DNA of 64,000 bases from Staphylococcus capitis subsp. capitis. Lineage in GTDB: Bacteria > Bacillota > Bacilli > Staphylococcales > Staphylococcaceae. The stretch spans positions 2,379,793-2,443,792 of the forward strand of contig NZ_CP145263.1 in the NCBI RefSeq assembly GCF_040739495.1, read 5' to 3'. This document shows positions 1 to 7,148 of the stretch, in pieces (within the stretch, counting starts at the first letter, position 1; every line of letters starts with the position of its first letter). Both the position numbers and the translations under genes were made by a program. Under the pieces are notes generated by a model. It was not told the origin of the DNA. It ran no database searches and was given only the letters and a program-made list of their open reading frames with translations.

Positions 1-281
1 ACTCCTAATTCGTTTAATTTTATGATTTTTTCATCAGACGTTTCTACAGGTAGTTGTGTTGTACCTACAAAGTGTCCTTTTAAACTTTTAAGTGCATGTA
101 TTAAATAATCTTGATCGAATCCTTGGAATGAGCCAGAGACAATTACACCACCATCGATTCCTAGTTCTTTTTGCCATATTTCATAATCTTCTTCTTTAAA
201 TTCTGAAGGCATATAACCATTATTTTCTTTTACAGGATAATCAAAATTAATAATATGAAAATGTGAATCAAAAATTTTCAT
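1..281 (-). CDS. Amidohydrolase-family protein, N-terminal part only (cut by window edge)
   Basis: The gene reads leftwards from ATG at 281 and runs off the window at base 1, so about 93 N-terminal residues are visible. The start is supported by an AGGGGG ribosome binding site a few bases upstream. The protein opens MKIFDSHFHI, and the D-x-H-x-H arrangement is the first metal-binding signature of the amidohydrolase (TIM-barrel, PF04909-type) superfamily. Members hydrolyse or decarboxylate small cyclic or aromatic acids in the cytoplasm. The substrate cannot be told from this piece. The family call is fairly secure from the HFH motif and the following short strand pattern; the reaction is unknown. 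Confidence 0.6.
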   Translation of the reverse strand, partial: MKIFDSHFHIINFDYPVKENNGYMPSEFKEEDYEIWQKELGIDGGVIVSGSFQGFDQDYLIHALKSLKGHFVGTTQLPVETSDEKIIKLNELG

Positions 282-437
282 TCTAGCACCCCCTAATTTT
301 TTATTTTATTAATTTATTACCACAAAAATTAAATATAACGACACATTTAGATTTAATATCACATTGAAAGCTCATTTTTATAATTATAGAATAAAAATAC
401 ACCAAGATGATATCAGCAAGAATTGGAGTTGTTTCAT

Positions 438-695
438 ATGAATTTACATATTCTATATAATTTAAGAACTAAACGCCATTTAGAAATTGAGGAATTAGCC
501 CAACAGTTAAATGAGAAATACGGAACGCACTACGAAGCTCATCAAATTTGGGAGTGGGAAAATCACTACCACGAACCTAAATTTAAAGATGCATTGCATT
601 TAGCTGATTTCTTCAACGCTCCATATCAAATGTTTCTTGAAAGTAAAGTGAAAGAGTACCAAAAGCATTTAGATGATGTGGATATTAGAATGTAG
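438..695 (+). CDS. Small XRE-like helix-turn-helix protein
   Basis: An 85-residue cytoplasmic protein with a Cro/CI-like fold: a helix-turn-helix over about residues 10-60 (LEIEELAQQLNEKYG, then HQIWEWENH), followed by an acidic tail. I chose ATG 438 rather than the upstream TTG at 423 because GGAG at 425-428 sits about nine bases before it. It is probably a DNA-binding regulator whose target is not visible; it stands alone and is followed by its own terminator. A clear paralogue, broken by two stop codons, lies at 25023-25274 on the other strand. Function beyond likely DNA binding is not known. Confidence 0.65.
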   Translation: MNLHILYNLRTKRHLEIEELAQQLNEKYGTHYEAHQIWEWENHYHEPKFKDALHLADFFNAPYQMFLESKVKEYQKHLDDVDIRM

Positions 696-714
696 CACGC
701 GATACAAAAAGAAA

Positions 715-764
715 AGCTAAGATAGTACGTTTCAGTATAATAAACGTATTACCTTAGTTTTTTT
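715..764 (+). terminator. Intrinsic terminator after the HTH gene
   Basis: An imperfect hairpin pairs CTAAG and ACGTTT-type arms around a short loop and is followed by a run of seven T. It ends the plus-strand HTH gene and can also serve the converging minus-strand gene. Confidence 0.6.
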
Positions 765-765
765 A

Positions 766-1128
766 TCATTTCTTTCCTTGATTTAATATTTTAACCCCAG
801 TAACAATGCTTATAATCAAACAGATTAAAGCTAAAATACCAAAGATAATTCCAACAATTAAACTAATAATGAAAACTGCATCAGGATGCGCATGAGCACC
901 ATTATGTGCGTATTTAGCATTATTAAAAGCACTTTTCATTATCCAAACAAATATAGTCCATGTAATATGATTAATTAATGAATTTTTACCATATTTTGAG
1001 ATTGGTTTATCAGCGAATATCCATATGCAAAATGGAAATAGCAACGGCGCGAATAAGATACTAAAATAACTTAAAGCCGCAAGTAATTTTTGATTTTTAG
1101 TCATTTCAATATTGTTCATTTCAATCAC
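766..1128 (-). CDS. DUF4870-type small membrane protein
   Basis: A 120-residue integral membrane protein with about three hydrophobic segments (near residues 15-37, 55-68 and 84-112) and a basic end. The pattern LAALSYFSILFAPLLFPFCIW followed by a SxxINHITW segment fits the DUF4870/Tic20-like family of small bacterial membrane proteins, whose biochemical role is not established. A possible second start (MNNIEMTKN) lies three codons in. It is transcribed convergently with the HTH gene. Family call moderate; function unknown. Confidence 0.55.
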   Translation of the reverse strand: MIEMNNIEMTKNQKLLAALSYFSILFAPLLFPFCIWIFADKPISKYGKNSLINHITWTIFVWIMKSAFNNAKYAHNGAHAHPDAVFIISLIVGIIFGILALICLIISIVTGVKILNQGKK

Positions 1129-1202
1129 CTCTACAAAACTTATTAAAACACAAACAATTGCCTTTAATAACCTTCATAGCGATATCTTTCAGTAGTGTAA
1201 GT

Positions 1203-1433
1203 TTATCGATTGGAAAGTTGATTTAAATCAACTGTTTTAAGTTCTGAAATAGGGTAATCTTGTTCAGCTAATATCTTACCTTCATAACCTCGTTTCGCTT
1301 GCAAAACAACCTTTTGGGCATTATTAAGGTGATAAATTACCATTCCTTTACGCGTCTCACCTTTTTCTATTTTTTCATCATTCTTAGTAAGCCATTTTCT
1401 ATAATGATACAAATGCTTTATATTCTTTCTCAT
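1203..1433 (-). CDS. Hypothetical small basic protein
   Basis: A 76-residue soluble, Lys-rich protein that I do not recognise. Its ATG begins two bases after the stop codon of the upstream lipoprotein-like gene (1436-1774), so the two are probably cotranscribed and translationally coupled. No signal peptide or membrane segment is visible. The C-terminal half (KGMVIYHLNNAQKVVLQAKR, then an ISELKTVDL segment) alternates hydrophobic and charged residues as in a small beta-rich domain. Function unknown. Confidence 0.5.
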   Translation of the reverse strand: MRKNIKHLYHYRKWLTKNDEKIEKGETRKGMVIYHLNNAQKVVLQAKRGYEGKILAEQDYPISELKTVDLNQLSNR

Positions 1434-1435
1434 CT

Positions 1436-1774
1436 CTAAGGGTTTATCGTTTTGTAAAACTCTAAAACCTTTCTCCCAAGAGTTTTTACAGTTACATTGT
1501 ATTTATCAGATTTACTCTTCACTTTGTATTGAATAGCTAAATCAGTGGCATTATTACGAGGATCCCTTAGTATGTAAATTCTTTTGATTTTAATTATCTG
1601 TTTATCGAGAACCAATTTATTATTCTTAAATTGCACAATATTATTATTTAACATCTTATGTACTAATTTATTTTCACTTTTAACCTCATCTTTTTGAGCT
1701 TTACTCTTATCGCAAGAAACACCAAACAGACATAATATTAAGATAGTAGCAAGAATTCTTTTCAATACACTCAC
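1436..1774 (-). CDS. Putative small lipoprotein
   Basis: A 112-residue protein with an N-terminal hydrophobic stretch ending in LCLFGVSC at about residues 14-21. This looks like a lipoprotein signal with the Cys as lipid attachment site, although the residue at -3 (Gly) is not the usual Leu. The remaining part is hydrophilic and basic, so it would sit on the outer face of the membrane. It is the first gene of a two-gene unit with 1203-1433. No known family was recognised, and its role is unknown. Confidence 0.5.
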   Translation of the reverse strand: MSVLKRILATILILCLFGVSCDKSKAQKDEVKSENKLVHKMLNNNIVQFKNNKLVLDKQIIKIKRIYILRDPRNNATDLAIQYKVKSKSDKYNVTVKTLGRKVLEFYKTINP

Positions 1775-1901
1775 CCATAAAAATTAATAATTATATTATA
1801 CTATAATATTTTACTTCATTTGGTATAGGCAGGTATTTGCTTAGGAAGAAAATTTAAATTCTTACTTCAGCTCACCAAAATCAATTCATTATTTTATTTC
1901 T

Positions 1902-2156
1902 CTATTCCTCATCGTCATCATCGAAGAATACATCATAAATAAGTTCAATAATCGTTATAACCAACCCTACAATTACTATAGCGTTAGCAGTTTTATTATC
2001 AAAAATATGTATAAAATCAATTTTACTTATTATATTAAAAAACCATCCATGTCTATCATTATTTATATTAAAATAATCAAAGACAAAAGCCACAACAAAC
2101 GTGACCACTAAATTGATAAATAAATTTTTAAGAACTTCCTTTAAATTATATTCCAT
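1902..2156 (-). CDS. Hypothetical two-pass membrane protein with acidic tail
   Basis: An 84-residue protein. I take ATG at 2156 as the start because AGGAGT lies eight bases upstream, while the longer reading from 2189 has no ribosome site. There are two membrane segments (about residues 8-27 and 55-75) joined by a hydrophilic loop, and the tail ends in a run of Asp/Glu (DDDDEE). It is not recognised as a named family. It could be a small accessory membrane protein; no neighbour suggests a function. Confidence 0.5.
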   Translation of the reverse strand: MEYNLKEVLKNLFINLVVTFVVAFVFDYFNINNDRHGWFFNIISKIDFIHIFDNKTANAIVIVGLVITIIELIYDVFFDDDDEE

Positions 2157-2432
2157 CGTAAGACTCCTTTGTTTATTTAATACCGTCAATACTCAACTTA
2201 TCATAAACAAAGTAAATTGATATAAAAAATCAAAAAATTGCCTATACTAATATAAATTACTAATCTAGTTATATATTTAATGAAAAGATATACTTATTAC
2301 TAAATAGTGGGGCGCATCTGCGGAGTGTACTTGAGGTTAACTGTTGCGACGGTTGCCTCTTTTTTATGCTTAAAATTTCAAAAACTCTTAAATTATGCCC
2401 TTTAACTGCCCTTTTTCTAAAATTCAAAGCAC
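2157..2432. other. Gene-poor stretch with one possible structured element
   Basis: No convincing gene is seen here. At about 2331-2364 the plus strand forms an imperfect GAGG...CCTC hairpin followed by six T, with a GC-richer segment (2308-2330) just before it and AT-rich promoter-like sequence upstream (TATACT near 2288). It could end a short untranslated RNA or be a relic. The rest is AT-rich spacer. Confidence 0.25.
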
Positions 2433-2463
2433 AAAAATACCCCGTAAGCCTAAGCCTACGGGG
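2433..2463 (-). terminator. Terminator of the rpsF-ssb-rpsR operon
   Basis: The stem CCCCGTA/TACGGGG (2440-2463) encloses a ten-base loop. On the minus strand it is followed by a T-rich tract, directly after the rpsR stop. Confidence 0.8.
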
Positions 2464-2482
2464 TTTAACAATAAATGATATA

Positions 2483-2725
2483 TTATTGTTCTTCTTTTAC
2501 ATATGGTAATAAAGCCATATGACGAGCACGTTTAATAGCTGTAGTCAACATACGTTGATATTTAGCTGAAGTGCCTGTTACACGACGTGGTAAGATTTTA
2601 CCGCGTTCAGAGATAAAACGTTTTAATAATTCAGTGTCTTTATAGTCGATGTGTGTAATTCCATTTGCTGTGAAATAGCAAACTTTTTTACGACGACGTC
2701 CGCCTCTTCTTGGTCCACCTGCCAT
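2483..2725 (-). CDS. rpsR: 30S ribosomal protein S18
   Basis: An 80-residue basic protein, full length for S18. It opens [18 protein letters not shown] and carries the conserved [11 protein letters not shown] and [11 protein letters not shown] segments. S18 forms a pair with S6 in the platform of the small ribosomal subunit. It is the last gene of the rpsF-ssb-rpsR operon, 46 bases after ssb, with a strong AGGAGG site upstream. The Cys in KVCYF is the usual position of a zinc-site residue seen in some S18 forms, but the other ligands are absent. Confidence 0.97.
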   Translation of the reverse strand: MAGGPRRGGRRRKKVCYFTANGITHIDYKDTELLKRFISERGKILPRRVTGTSAKYQRMLTTAIKRARHMALLPYVKEEQ

Positions 2726-2771
2726 GGTTAACTGCCTCCTTTGACTTATTTTTCGTTTTTATACGTTCATT

Positions 2772-3281
2772 TTAGAATGGTAAATCATCATCACTAATAT
2801 CGATTGGGCCATTAGCATTTGCAAATGGGTTGTCTGATTGATTAGAGTTTGATGAATTATTGTTATTGTAAGACGTATTTTGTCCTGATTGTTGACCACC
2901 GAATCCTTGACCATAGTCTTGGAAATCGTTGTTTTGTGAACGTTGGCCACCTTGTTGTGAATTCTTAGGTTCAAGGAATTGAACACTATCACACACAACT
3001 TCAGTAACAAAAATACGACGACCTTCTTGATTTTCATAACTACGCGATTGTATGCGACCATCAACGCCAGCTAAACTACCTTTAGATAAGTAGTTATTAA
3101 CATTTTCAGCTTGTCTTCTAAAGACAACACAGTTAATGAAATCAGCTTCGCGTTCCCCTTGAGCATTCGTGAAAGTACGATTAACTGCTAGAGTAAATGT
3201 CGCTACACTTACGCCTGAGGGAGTGGTTCTGTATTCTGGATCTTTCGTTAAACGACCTACTAATACAACTCTATTTAACAT
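2772..3281 (-). CDS. ssb: Single-stranded DNA-binding protein
   Basis: A 169-residue protein that coats single-stranded DNA during replication, repair and recombination. The N-terminal OB fold covers about residues 1-105 ([18 protein letters not shown], then [13 protein letters not shown]). A Gln/Asn/Gly-rich flexible linker covers 106-155. The C-terminal tip DISDDDLPF is the acidic tail that docks partner proteins. It lies between rpsF and rpsR, the standard Firmicutes order, so its level is tied to the S6 promoter. A stretch of the other reading frame is also open here but is only a shadow. Confidence 0.97.
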   Translation of the reverse strand: MLNRVVLVGRLTKDPEYRTTPSGVSVATFTLAVNRTFTNAQGEREADFINCVVFRRQAENVNNYLSKGSLAGVDGRIQSRSYENQEGRRIFVTEVVCDSVQFLEPKNSQQGGQRSQNNDFQDYGQGFGGQQSGQNTSYNNNNSSNSNQSDNPFANANGPIDISDDDLPF

Positions 3282-3302
3282 TTAAACGCCCCCGTCTAAT
3301 TA

Positions 3303-3599
3303 TTACTTATCTTGGTCTTCGCGGATAACGATGTAACGGATGATATCGTCATTGATTTTAGCTAGACGTTGGAATTCGTCTGTAGCTTTATTGTTATCTG
3401 TTTTAATACGTACGATGTTATAGAAACCTTCTTTGAAATCATTGATTTCATAAGCTAGGCGACGTTTACCCCAGTCTTTTTCTTCTAAAACTTCTGATCC
3501 TTCTGAATCTAAGATACCGTTAAAACGCTCAACTACAGCTTTTTTAGCATCTTCTTCAATGTTAGGACGTACGATATACATAATTTCATATGTTCTCAT
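3303..3599 (-). CDS. rpsF: 30S ribosomal protein S6
   Basis: A 98-residue protein of normal S6 length with the typical start [12 protein letters not shown] and the motif KRRLAYEI about residue 45. It binds 16S rRNA together with S18 in the platform. It is the first gene of rpsF-ssb-rpsR and is preceded by an AAGGAGG ribosome site and a short hairpin leader that is probably bound by S6:S18 to limit expression. Confidence 0.97.
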   Translation of the reverse strand: MRTYEIMYIVRPNIEEDAKKAVVERFNGILDSEGSEVLEEKDWGKRRLAYEINDFKEGFYNIVRIKTDNNKATDEFQRLAKINDDIIRYIVIREDQDK

Positions 3600-3609
3600 A
3601 GTTTATTTG

Positions 3610-3659
3610 CACCTCCTTATGGTCTATGCGGCTTATCAACATTTATGTGATAAGCAAGG
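3610..3659 (-). promoter_or_regulatory. Probable S6:S18 autoregulatory leader hairpin
   Basis: Between the promoter and the rpsF ribosome site the minus strand reads a hairpin with arms GCTTATCA and TTGATAAGC, followed immediately by CGCATAGACC. Firmicutes rpsF leaders carry an S6:S18-binding hairpin with a conserved CCG beside the stem, which this resembles (GCCGC). The call rests on position and the short motif. Confidence 0.45.
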
Positions 3660-3686
3660 AATAATTTTCATTACTCACAATCCAGA

Positions 3687-3715
3687 ATTATAGCACAGAG
3701 TATTACTTTTTACAA
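3687..3715 (-). promoter_or_regulatory. Promoter of rpsF-ssb-rpsR
   Basis: On the minus strand, -35 TTGTAA (3710-3715) and -10 TATAAT (3687-3692) are separated by exactly 17 bases. This is a strong sigma-A promoter about 70 bases upstream of the rpsF ribosome site. Confidence 0.75.
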
Positions 3716-3716
3716 T

Positions 3717-3926
3717 TCATTTTATAATGATTCTCTCGTTAAGTTCTTTAACTAATGTGATTAAATCCTCCATATTACATCCTAGTCTATCTAATCTCCA
3801 AAAAATAATAGTATCTCTTGATCTCGCAATTTCAATTGCTTTATCTAAACTAGGTCTTTTACTTTTTGAACCACTCACAAGTTTTTTTGTGAACATAGAT
3901 TTTTTGTTGAGTTTTTGAACACACAA
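3717..3926 (-). pseudogene. Fragment of a Tn552-type serine resolvase/invertase (Bin3-like)
   Basis: A 69-residue open stretch carries SGSKSKRPSLDKAIEIARS and then IIFWRLDRLG, NMEDLITLVKELNER. This corresponds to about residues 35-80 of the Bin/resolvase proteins of Tn552-like staphylococcal transposons, as I remember them. The first part with the catalytic Ser of the family and the whole C-terminal DNA-binding domain are missing, so it cannot be active. The conserved Arg of RLGRN has become Cys. It lies directly beside the thiopurine-like island, whose other edge holds a transposase fragment, and so is read as a scar of the element that brought the island. Confidence 0.75.
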
Positions 3927-3962
3927 ATATATATAATTCTTACTTATTTCGATATAGAAAGA

Positions 3963-4003
3963 GAGTGTATAGAAAATGGTTATTTTCAGTACACTCCTTT
4001 TTT
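3963..4003. terminator. Bidirectional-looking hairpin at the end of the island operon
   Basis: GAGTGTA at 3963 pairs with TACACTC at 3990-3996, with AGAAAAT/ATTTTC pairing inside, followed by a T run on the plus strand. It sits just after the stop of the HAD gene, so it probably ends the minus-strand operon. Confidence 0.6.
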
Positions 4004-4011
4004 ATATGATA

Positions 4012-4758
4012 CTAGTTATTAATTGTAAAATCTTTATATTCATCATTAAGGAGCTTTTTTAGTAGAACTTCTATATTATCTTCGCAACCACAAAGACCAT
4101 TCTTTTTATATAATTCTGTATCTTTATCAGAATTAGTTAACCAAATGGCAGCCATATTAACATCTAATGCTCCCAAGATGTCATTTTTAAAAGAATCTCC
4201 TATAAACAAGCACTCTTCAGGATTGACGTTTAGATTAGACGTGACATTTAAAAATGCTTTAGGGTCCGGCTTTTCATAACCTATATTCTGAGATATAAAA
4301 ATATTCTTTTCGAATATTGATCTAATATCGAGGTTATCAATTTTAGTGTTCTGTTCTTTAAGCTTACCATTGGTAAGGATGGCGATGTTTACATTTTCTT
4401 TCAAGGACAAAAGCAAATCATTTATTTTTCTATTAACAGTTATACTAGACAGCAATTTAGTAAAAAAGGATTGGAAATACTTATTAGCTTCTGCATGAGA
4501 AATATCTATATCAAAATGTTTTAAAGTTTTAATTAATCTTAACTCTCGCAATTCATCTAAGGTAATAATCCCTTCATCATGCTGTTCCCAAAAATATAAA
4601 TCATATTTCTTATATAATTTCATAAAATCACTATACTCTATGTCTTTAAATAACGTATATTCTTCAAAAGTATCTTTATTAGCTTTTATCCATAAATTAT
4701 TAAAAGAAAATAGCGTATTATCTAAATCAAAAATAACCAATTTCACTTTTCTAGCCAT
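4012..4758 (-). CDS. HAD-superfamily phosphatase (nucleotidase-like)
   Basis: A 248-residue cytoplasmic hydrolase. The HAD motifs are in order: DLDNTLF (nucleophile Asp, about residue 11), LTNG (motif II, about 130), a Lys in the EKPDPKAF segment (III), and GDSFKNDI (IV, about 190). The cap helices after motif I place it with the subfamily that contains YjjG-type nucleotidases. It is the last gene of the island operon, four bases after the Nudix gene. In that setting it could dephosphorylate a (thio)purine nucleotide on the way to the free base; this is inference. A housekeeping phosphatase is the alternative. Confidence 0.8.
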   Translation of the reverse strand: MARKVKLVIFDLDNTLFSFNNLWIKANKDTFEEYTLFKDIEYSDFMKLYKKYDLYFWEQHDEGIITLDELRELRLIKTLKHFDIDISHAEANKYFQSFFTKLLSSITVNRKINDLLLSLKENVNIAILTNGKLKEQNTKIDNLDIRSIFEKNIFISQNIGYEKPDPKAFLNVTSNLNVNPEECLFIGDSFKNDILGALDVNMAAIWLTNSDKDTELYKKNGLCGCEDNIEVLLKKLLNDEYKDFTINN

Positions 4759-4761
4759 TAC

Positions 4762-5178
4762 TCACACGCCTTTTAAAATGTATGAAGATTGTTTTAAAAT
4801 ATGGTATAAATTACCATTGCCTGCAAAAATATCAAGATCATTAAAGTTGCTTTGAAGGCCTATCCAATAAAGTGGTTGTTCATAATTTGCAGGTGGTATA
4901 TAGTTTTTGTTTAGTATACCAGAATAAACATATATCTGCTGTTTGTTTTGATAATATGTTATATCCATTATTGGATGCAGTATCACATCATCGCATGTTA
5001 GGGGTGTCTCTTCTAACATTTCCCTATATACACTAGACTTAATACTTTCACTTTCTTCAACCTTTCCGCCTATCAAATTATACATATTTTTAAAAGGTGG
5101 ATTAATTCTTTTACACATTAAGATATTTTTGAAGTTTCTATCAAAAATTGGAATTAGATTGGTCTTTTGCAATATCAT
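4762..5178 (-). CDS. Nudix hydrolase (distal one of two in the island)
   Basis: A 138-residue protein with a Nudix box starting GGKVEESESIKSSVYREM and continuing LEE at about residues 37-60. The usual Gly near the end of the box is Pro, but the metal-binding REx(2)EE core is kept. Such enzymes split a nucleoside diphosphate linked to another group. Its ATG overlaps the stop of the upstream transporter gene by four bases, showing tight coupling. Within a thiopurine-like operon it may clip thio-nucleoside triphosphates or act as a self-protection pyrophosphatase. The true substrate is unknown. Confidence 0.8.
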   Translation of the reverse strand: MILQKTNLIPIFDRNFKNILMCKRINPPFKNMYNLIGGKVEESESIKSSVYREMLEETPLTCDDVILHPIMDITYYQNKQQIYVYSGILNKNYIPPANYEQPLYWIGLQSNFNDLDIFAGNGNLYHILKQSSYILKGV

Positions 5179-6067
5179 CCATCCTTTTTATTAATTGAAT
5201 ATTCTTCATATACTAACCAAATGATTGATACTAGAGTAATGATAAGGCCTAAAATTTTCATGAAATTTGGAAGTGGTCCCCAGAGAATCCATGAAATTAT
5301 CATAGCTACAGGTAACTCTATAGTAGTTAAAGTTGCCATACTAATTGAACTGACTCTTTTTGTTGAAAACATAAGTAATTCAAATGTTATAATCTGACCT
5401 AATATAGCTATTGTAGTACCATAAAAAATGACGTTGGTTTTTAAAAGAGAGAGCTCCTGAATATAAAAAATACTACAAAATAAAGCTGTAATTACTGCTA
5501 TTGCAAATATATATATACCTTTATAAATCCATGATTGGTTGTTTTAGGTAATGTAAACATATTTGTTGCAAATGATACTCCTGCAAACAAACCCCATAAG
5601 CACCCTAGGAAACTTATTTGTGTAATATTAGCACCAATTAAAATAAACGAGCCAATCCAAAGCATTATAATAGAAAGAATGTGTTTATAATTAAATCTTT
5701 CTTTGTTAAAGATCACACCTAACAAAAATAATATCCATGGAAATTGGAATAAACCTAGTGATGCTATGCTTGGATTAGTTAATTTGATCGATGAATAATA
5801 GCAAATACCTGTTAGCTCTGTAGTAATACCAGCAATATAGTTAAATGGATTTTTTAAAATATTAGGTGTAAAACTTTTATAAGTTGGATTAGAAACTAAA
5901 TATCGGATTATAAAATATACTAAACCTATTACTAATTGATATAGTATTATATTGATAGTTTCTACACCATTTACATTAGCCATTTTGACTATATTAGAAT
6001 TAAAACCAAATGAAATTCCAACGAACAAAGCAGCTATTCCACCGATAACAGAAGGTTTTTTAGACAT
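5175..6067 (-). pseudogene. EamA/DMT-family exporter, frameshifted
   Basis: Read as one piece this is a roughly 298-residue, ten-helix drug/metabolite transporter: two EamA repeats, N-terminal MSKKPSVIGGIAALFVGISF and C-terminal ELPVAMIISWILWGPLPNF. The frame is lost at the TA tract 5507-5517; the first part ends at 5498 with a stop, and the second part is open from about 5515 down to 5175. Adding one TA unit restores an unbroken frame through the join (the continuation reads IFAIAVITALFCSIFYIQEL). The gene is therefore intact apart from a dinucleotide contraction. In the thiopurine-like operon its expected job is export of the product. It may be a dead gene or phase-variable. Confidence 0.8.
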
Positions 6068-6092
6068 TAAAACTCGCCTCTTAATTTTGGAA

Positions 6093-6458
6093 TTACAAAT
6101 TTACAAATTTAGCAATGCCACTACCTATTTCAGTGTTACAGTTTGCATGAATAGGTATCCATTTCACATTATGAATCTCATTATCTGGATGTGGTTCGCC
6201 GTTTATTTCAGTGATATATGTTCTTAAAAATAACTTTTCATTTTCTAACATAGAAATATCTTCATAATCACCAAAAAATTCCATTTTTGAAATAGTTACA
6301 TTTAGCTCTTCTCTCAATTCCCTTGATAACGCTTCAATGTCATTTTCTGTCCCTTCATATTTACCGCCAGGTAACATATAAAAATTGGGTGCTTTCTTTT
6401 TACTAACGGATAAAATACAATCATTTTTTATAATGACAGCAGCAACTTTTTTAATCAT
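6093..6458 (-). CDS. Nudix hydrolase (proximal one of two in the island)
   Basis: A 121-residue, single-domain Nudix protein resembling MutT. The box begins GGKYEGTENDIEALSREL and continues REE at about residues 32-54, with all acidic metal ligands present. It lies between the PP-loop gene (12 bases away) and the transporter. The 6-thioguanine cluster described in Erwinia also contains a Nudix gene next to the PP-loop and PLP genes, so hydrolysis of a thioguanine nucleotide is a reasonable role, by analogy only. Ordinary 8-oxo-dGTP clean-up is the alternative. Confidence 0.85.
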   Translation of the reverse strand: MIKKVAAVIIKNDCILSVSKKKAPNFYMLPGGKYEGTENDIEALSRELREELNVTISKMEFFGDYEDISMLENEKLFLRTYITEINGEPHPDNEIHNVKWIPIHANCNTEIGSGIAKFVNL

Positions 6459-6470
6459 AAAAAAGACTCC

Positions 6471-7148
6471 TTAATATTGGTAATTTTGCATTAAATCTTT
6501 TGTTTTTGTCATAAAATTCACGTGTTCTTCACATATGTCTAATTTATCTTTAATGTACTCTCCTACTACTTCTTCCGTTGGTTCACTGAAAGCATCACCA
6601 AATATAGAAACACCTTCTAAAGATTTAGAAGATAATCCAAATGTCATAAGAGCATATTTAACATCGTCTTGATCTCCAAAGTTATAAATAGGACACTCGT
6701 AATCAATACCATATTTAGCTTCAAATTCTCTAAATAATTCTATTGCAACATTCTTTTGCTCAGCTAAATCTTCTTGATAACCTACACAACCATCAACTAT
6801 TTTTTTAATACCGTGTTCTAAACAATATACTGTCGCAGCTGCATGTATAGCTAATTTATCGCCTAAAAGCACTAGATTTATACCCCATCTTTTGAAATCG
6901 GCTTCTAAATTTTTTATTGCAATACTTCTAAACAGTCCATATGTAGGTAAAATTGTTCTCCCTACAATATTATTTGGAAATCTTTCAATCAATTCTTTAA
7001 CCCTCATTTCTGAAAGTTCACTTTTTATGCCAATACCACTATTACAAGTTATTAAATGTACTTCTTTATCTTGTAGGGATTCCAAACAAGCAACTAAAGA
7101 AGAATCTCTTCCACCAGTAAATAAAATAGCAACTTTTTCTCTTTCCAT
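6471..7148 (-). CDS. PP-loop ATP pyrophosphatase, probable purine-sulfurating enzyme
   Basis: A 225-residue cytoplasmic protein with the PP-loop FTGGRDSSL at about residues 10-18, the mark of N-type ATP pyrophosphatases that adenylate a carbonyl and let a nucleophile replace it. It superficially resembles QueC, but the four-Cys zinc site of QueC is absent, which argues against 7-deazaguanine synthesis. Its start overlaps the stop of the class V PLP gene (TAATG). A PP-loop enzyme coupled to a C-S-lyase-like PLP protein is the core pair of 6-thioguanine clusters, where the base carbonyl is activated and exchanged for sulfur. I infer that role; no homology search was possible. Confidence 0.75.
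   Translation of the reverse strand: MEREKVAILFTGGRDSSLVACLESLQDKEVHLITCNSGIGIKSELSEMRVKELIERFPNNIVGRTILPTYGLFRSIAIKNLEADFKRWGINLVLLGDKLAIHAAATVYCLEHGIKKIVDGCVGYQEDLAEQKNVAIELFREFEAKYGIDYECPIYNFGDQDDVKYALMTFGLSSKSLEGVSIFGDAFSEPTEEVVGEYIKDKLDICEEHVNFMTKTKDLMQNYQY

Noticed and set aside
2759..3064. Open frame inside ssb in another frame
   Set aside because: Shadow caused by the Gln/Asn-rich linker of ssb.
3717..3926. Functional site-specific recombinase
   Set aside because: Only about 45 residues of the catalytic domain remain, without the active-site Ser or the DNA-binding domain.
6471..7148. PP-loop protein as QueC (7-cyano-7-deazaguanine synthase)
   Set aside because: The PP-loop is present, but the C-terminal four-cysteine zinc site of QueC is absent, and no other queuosine gene is nearby.
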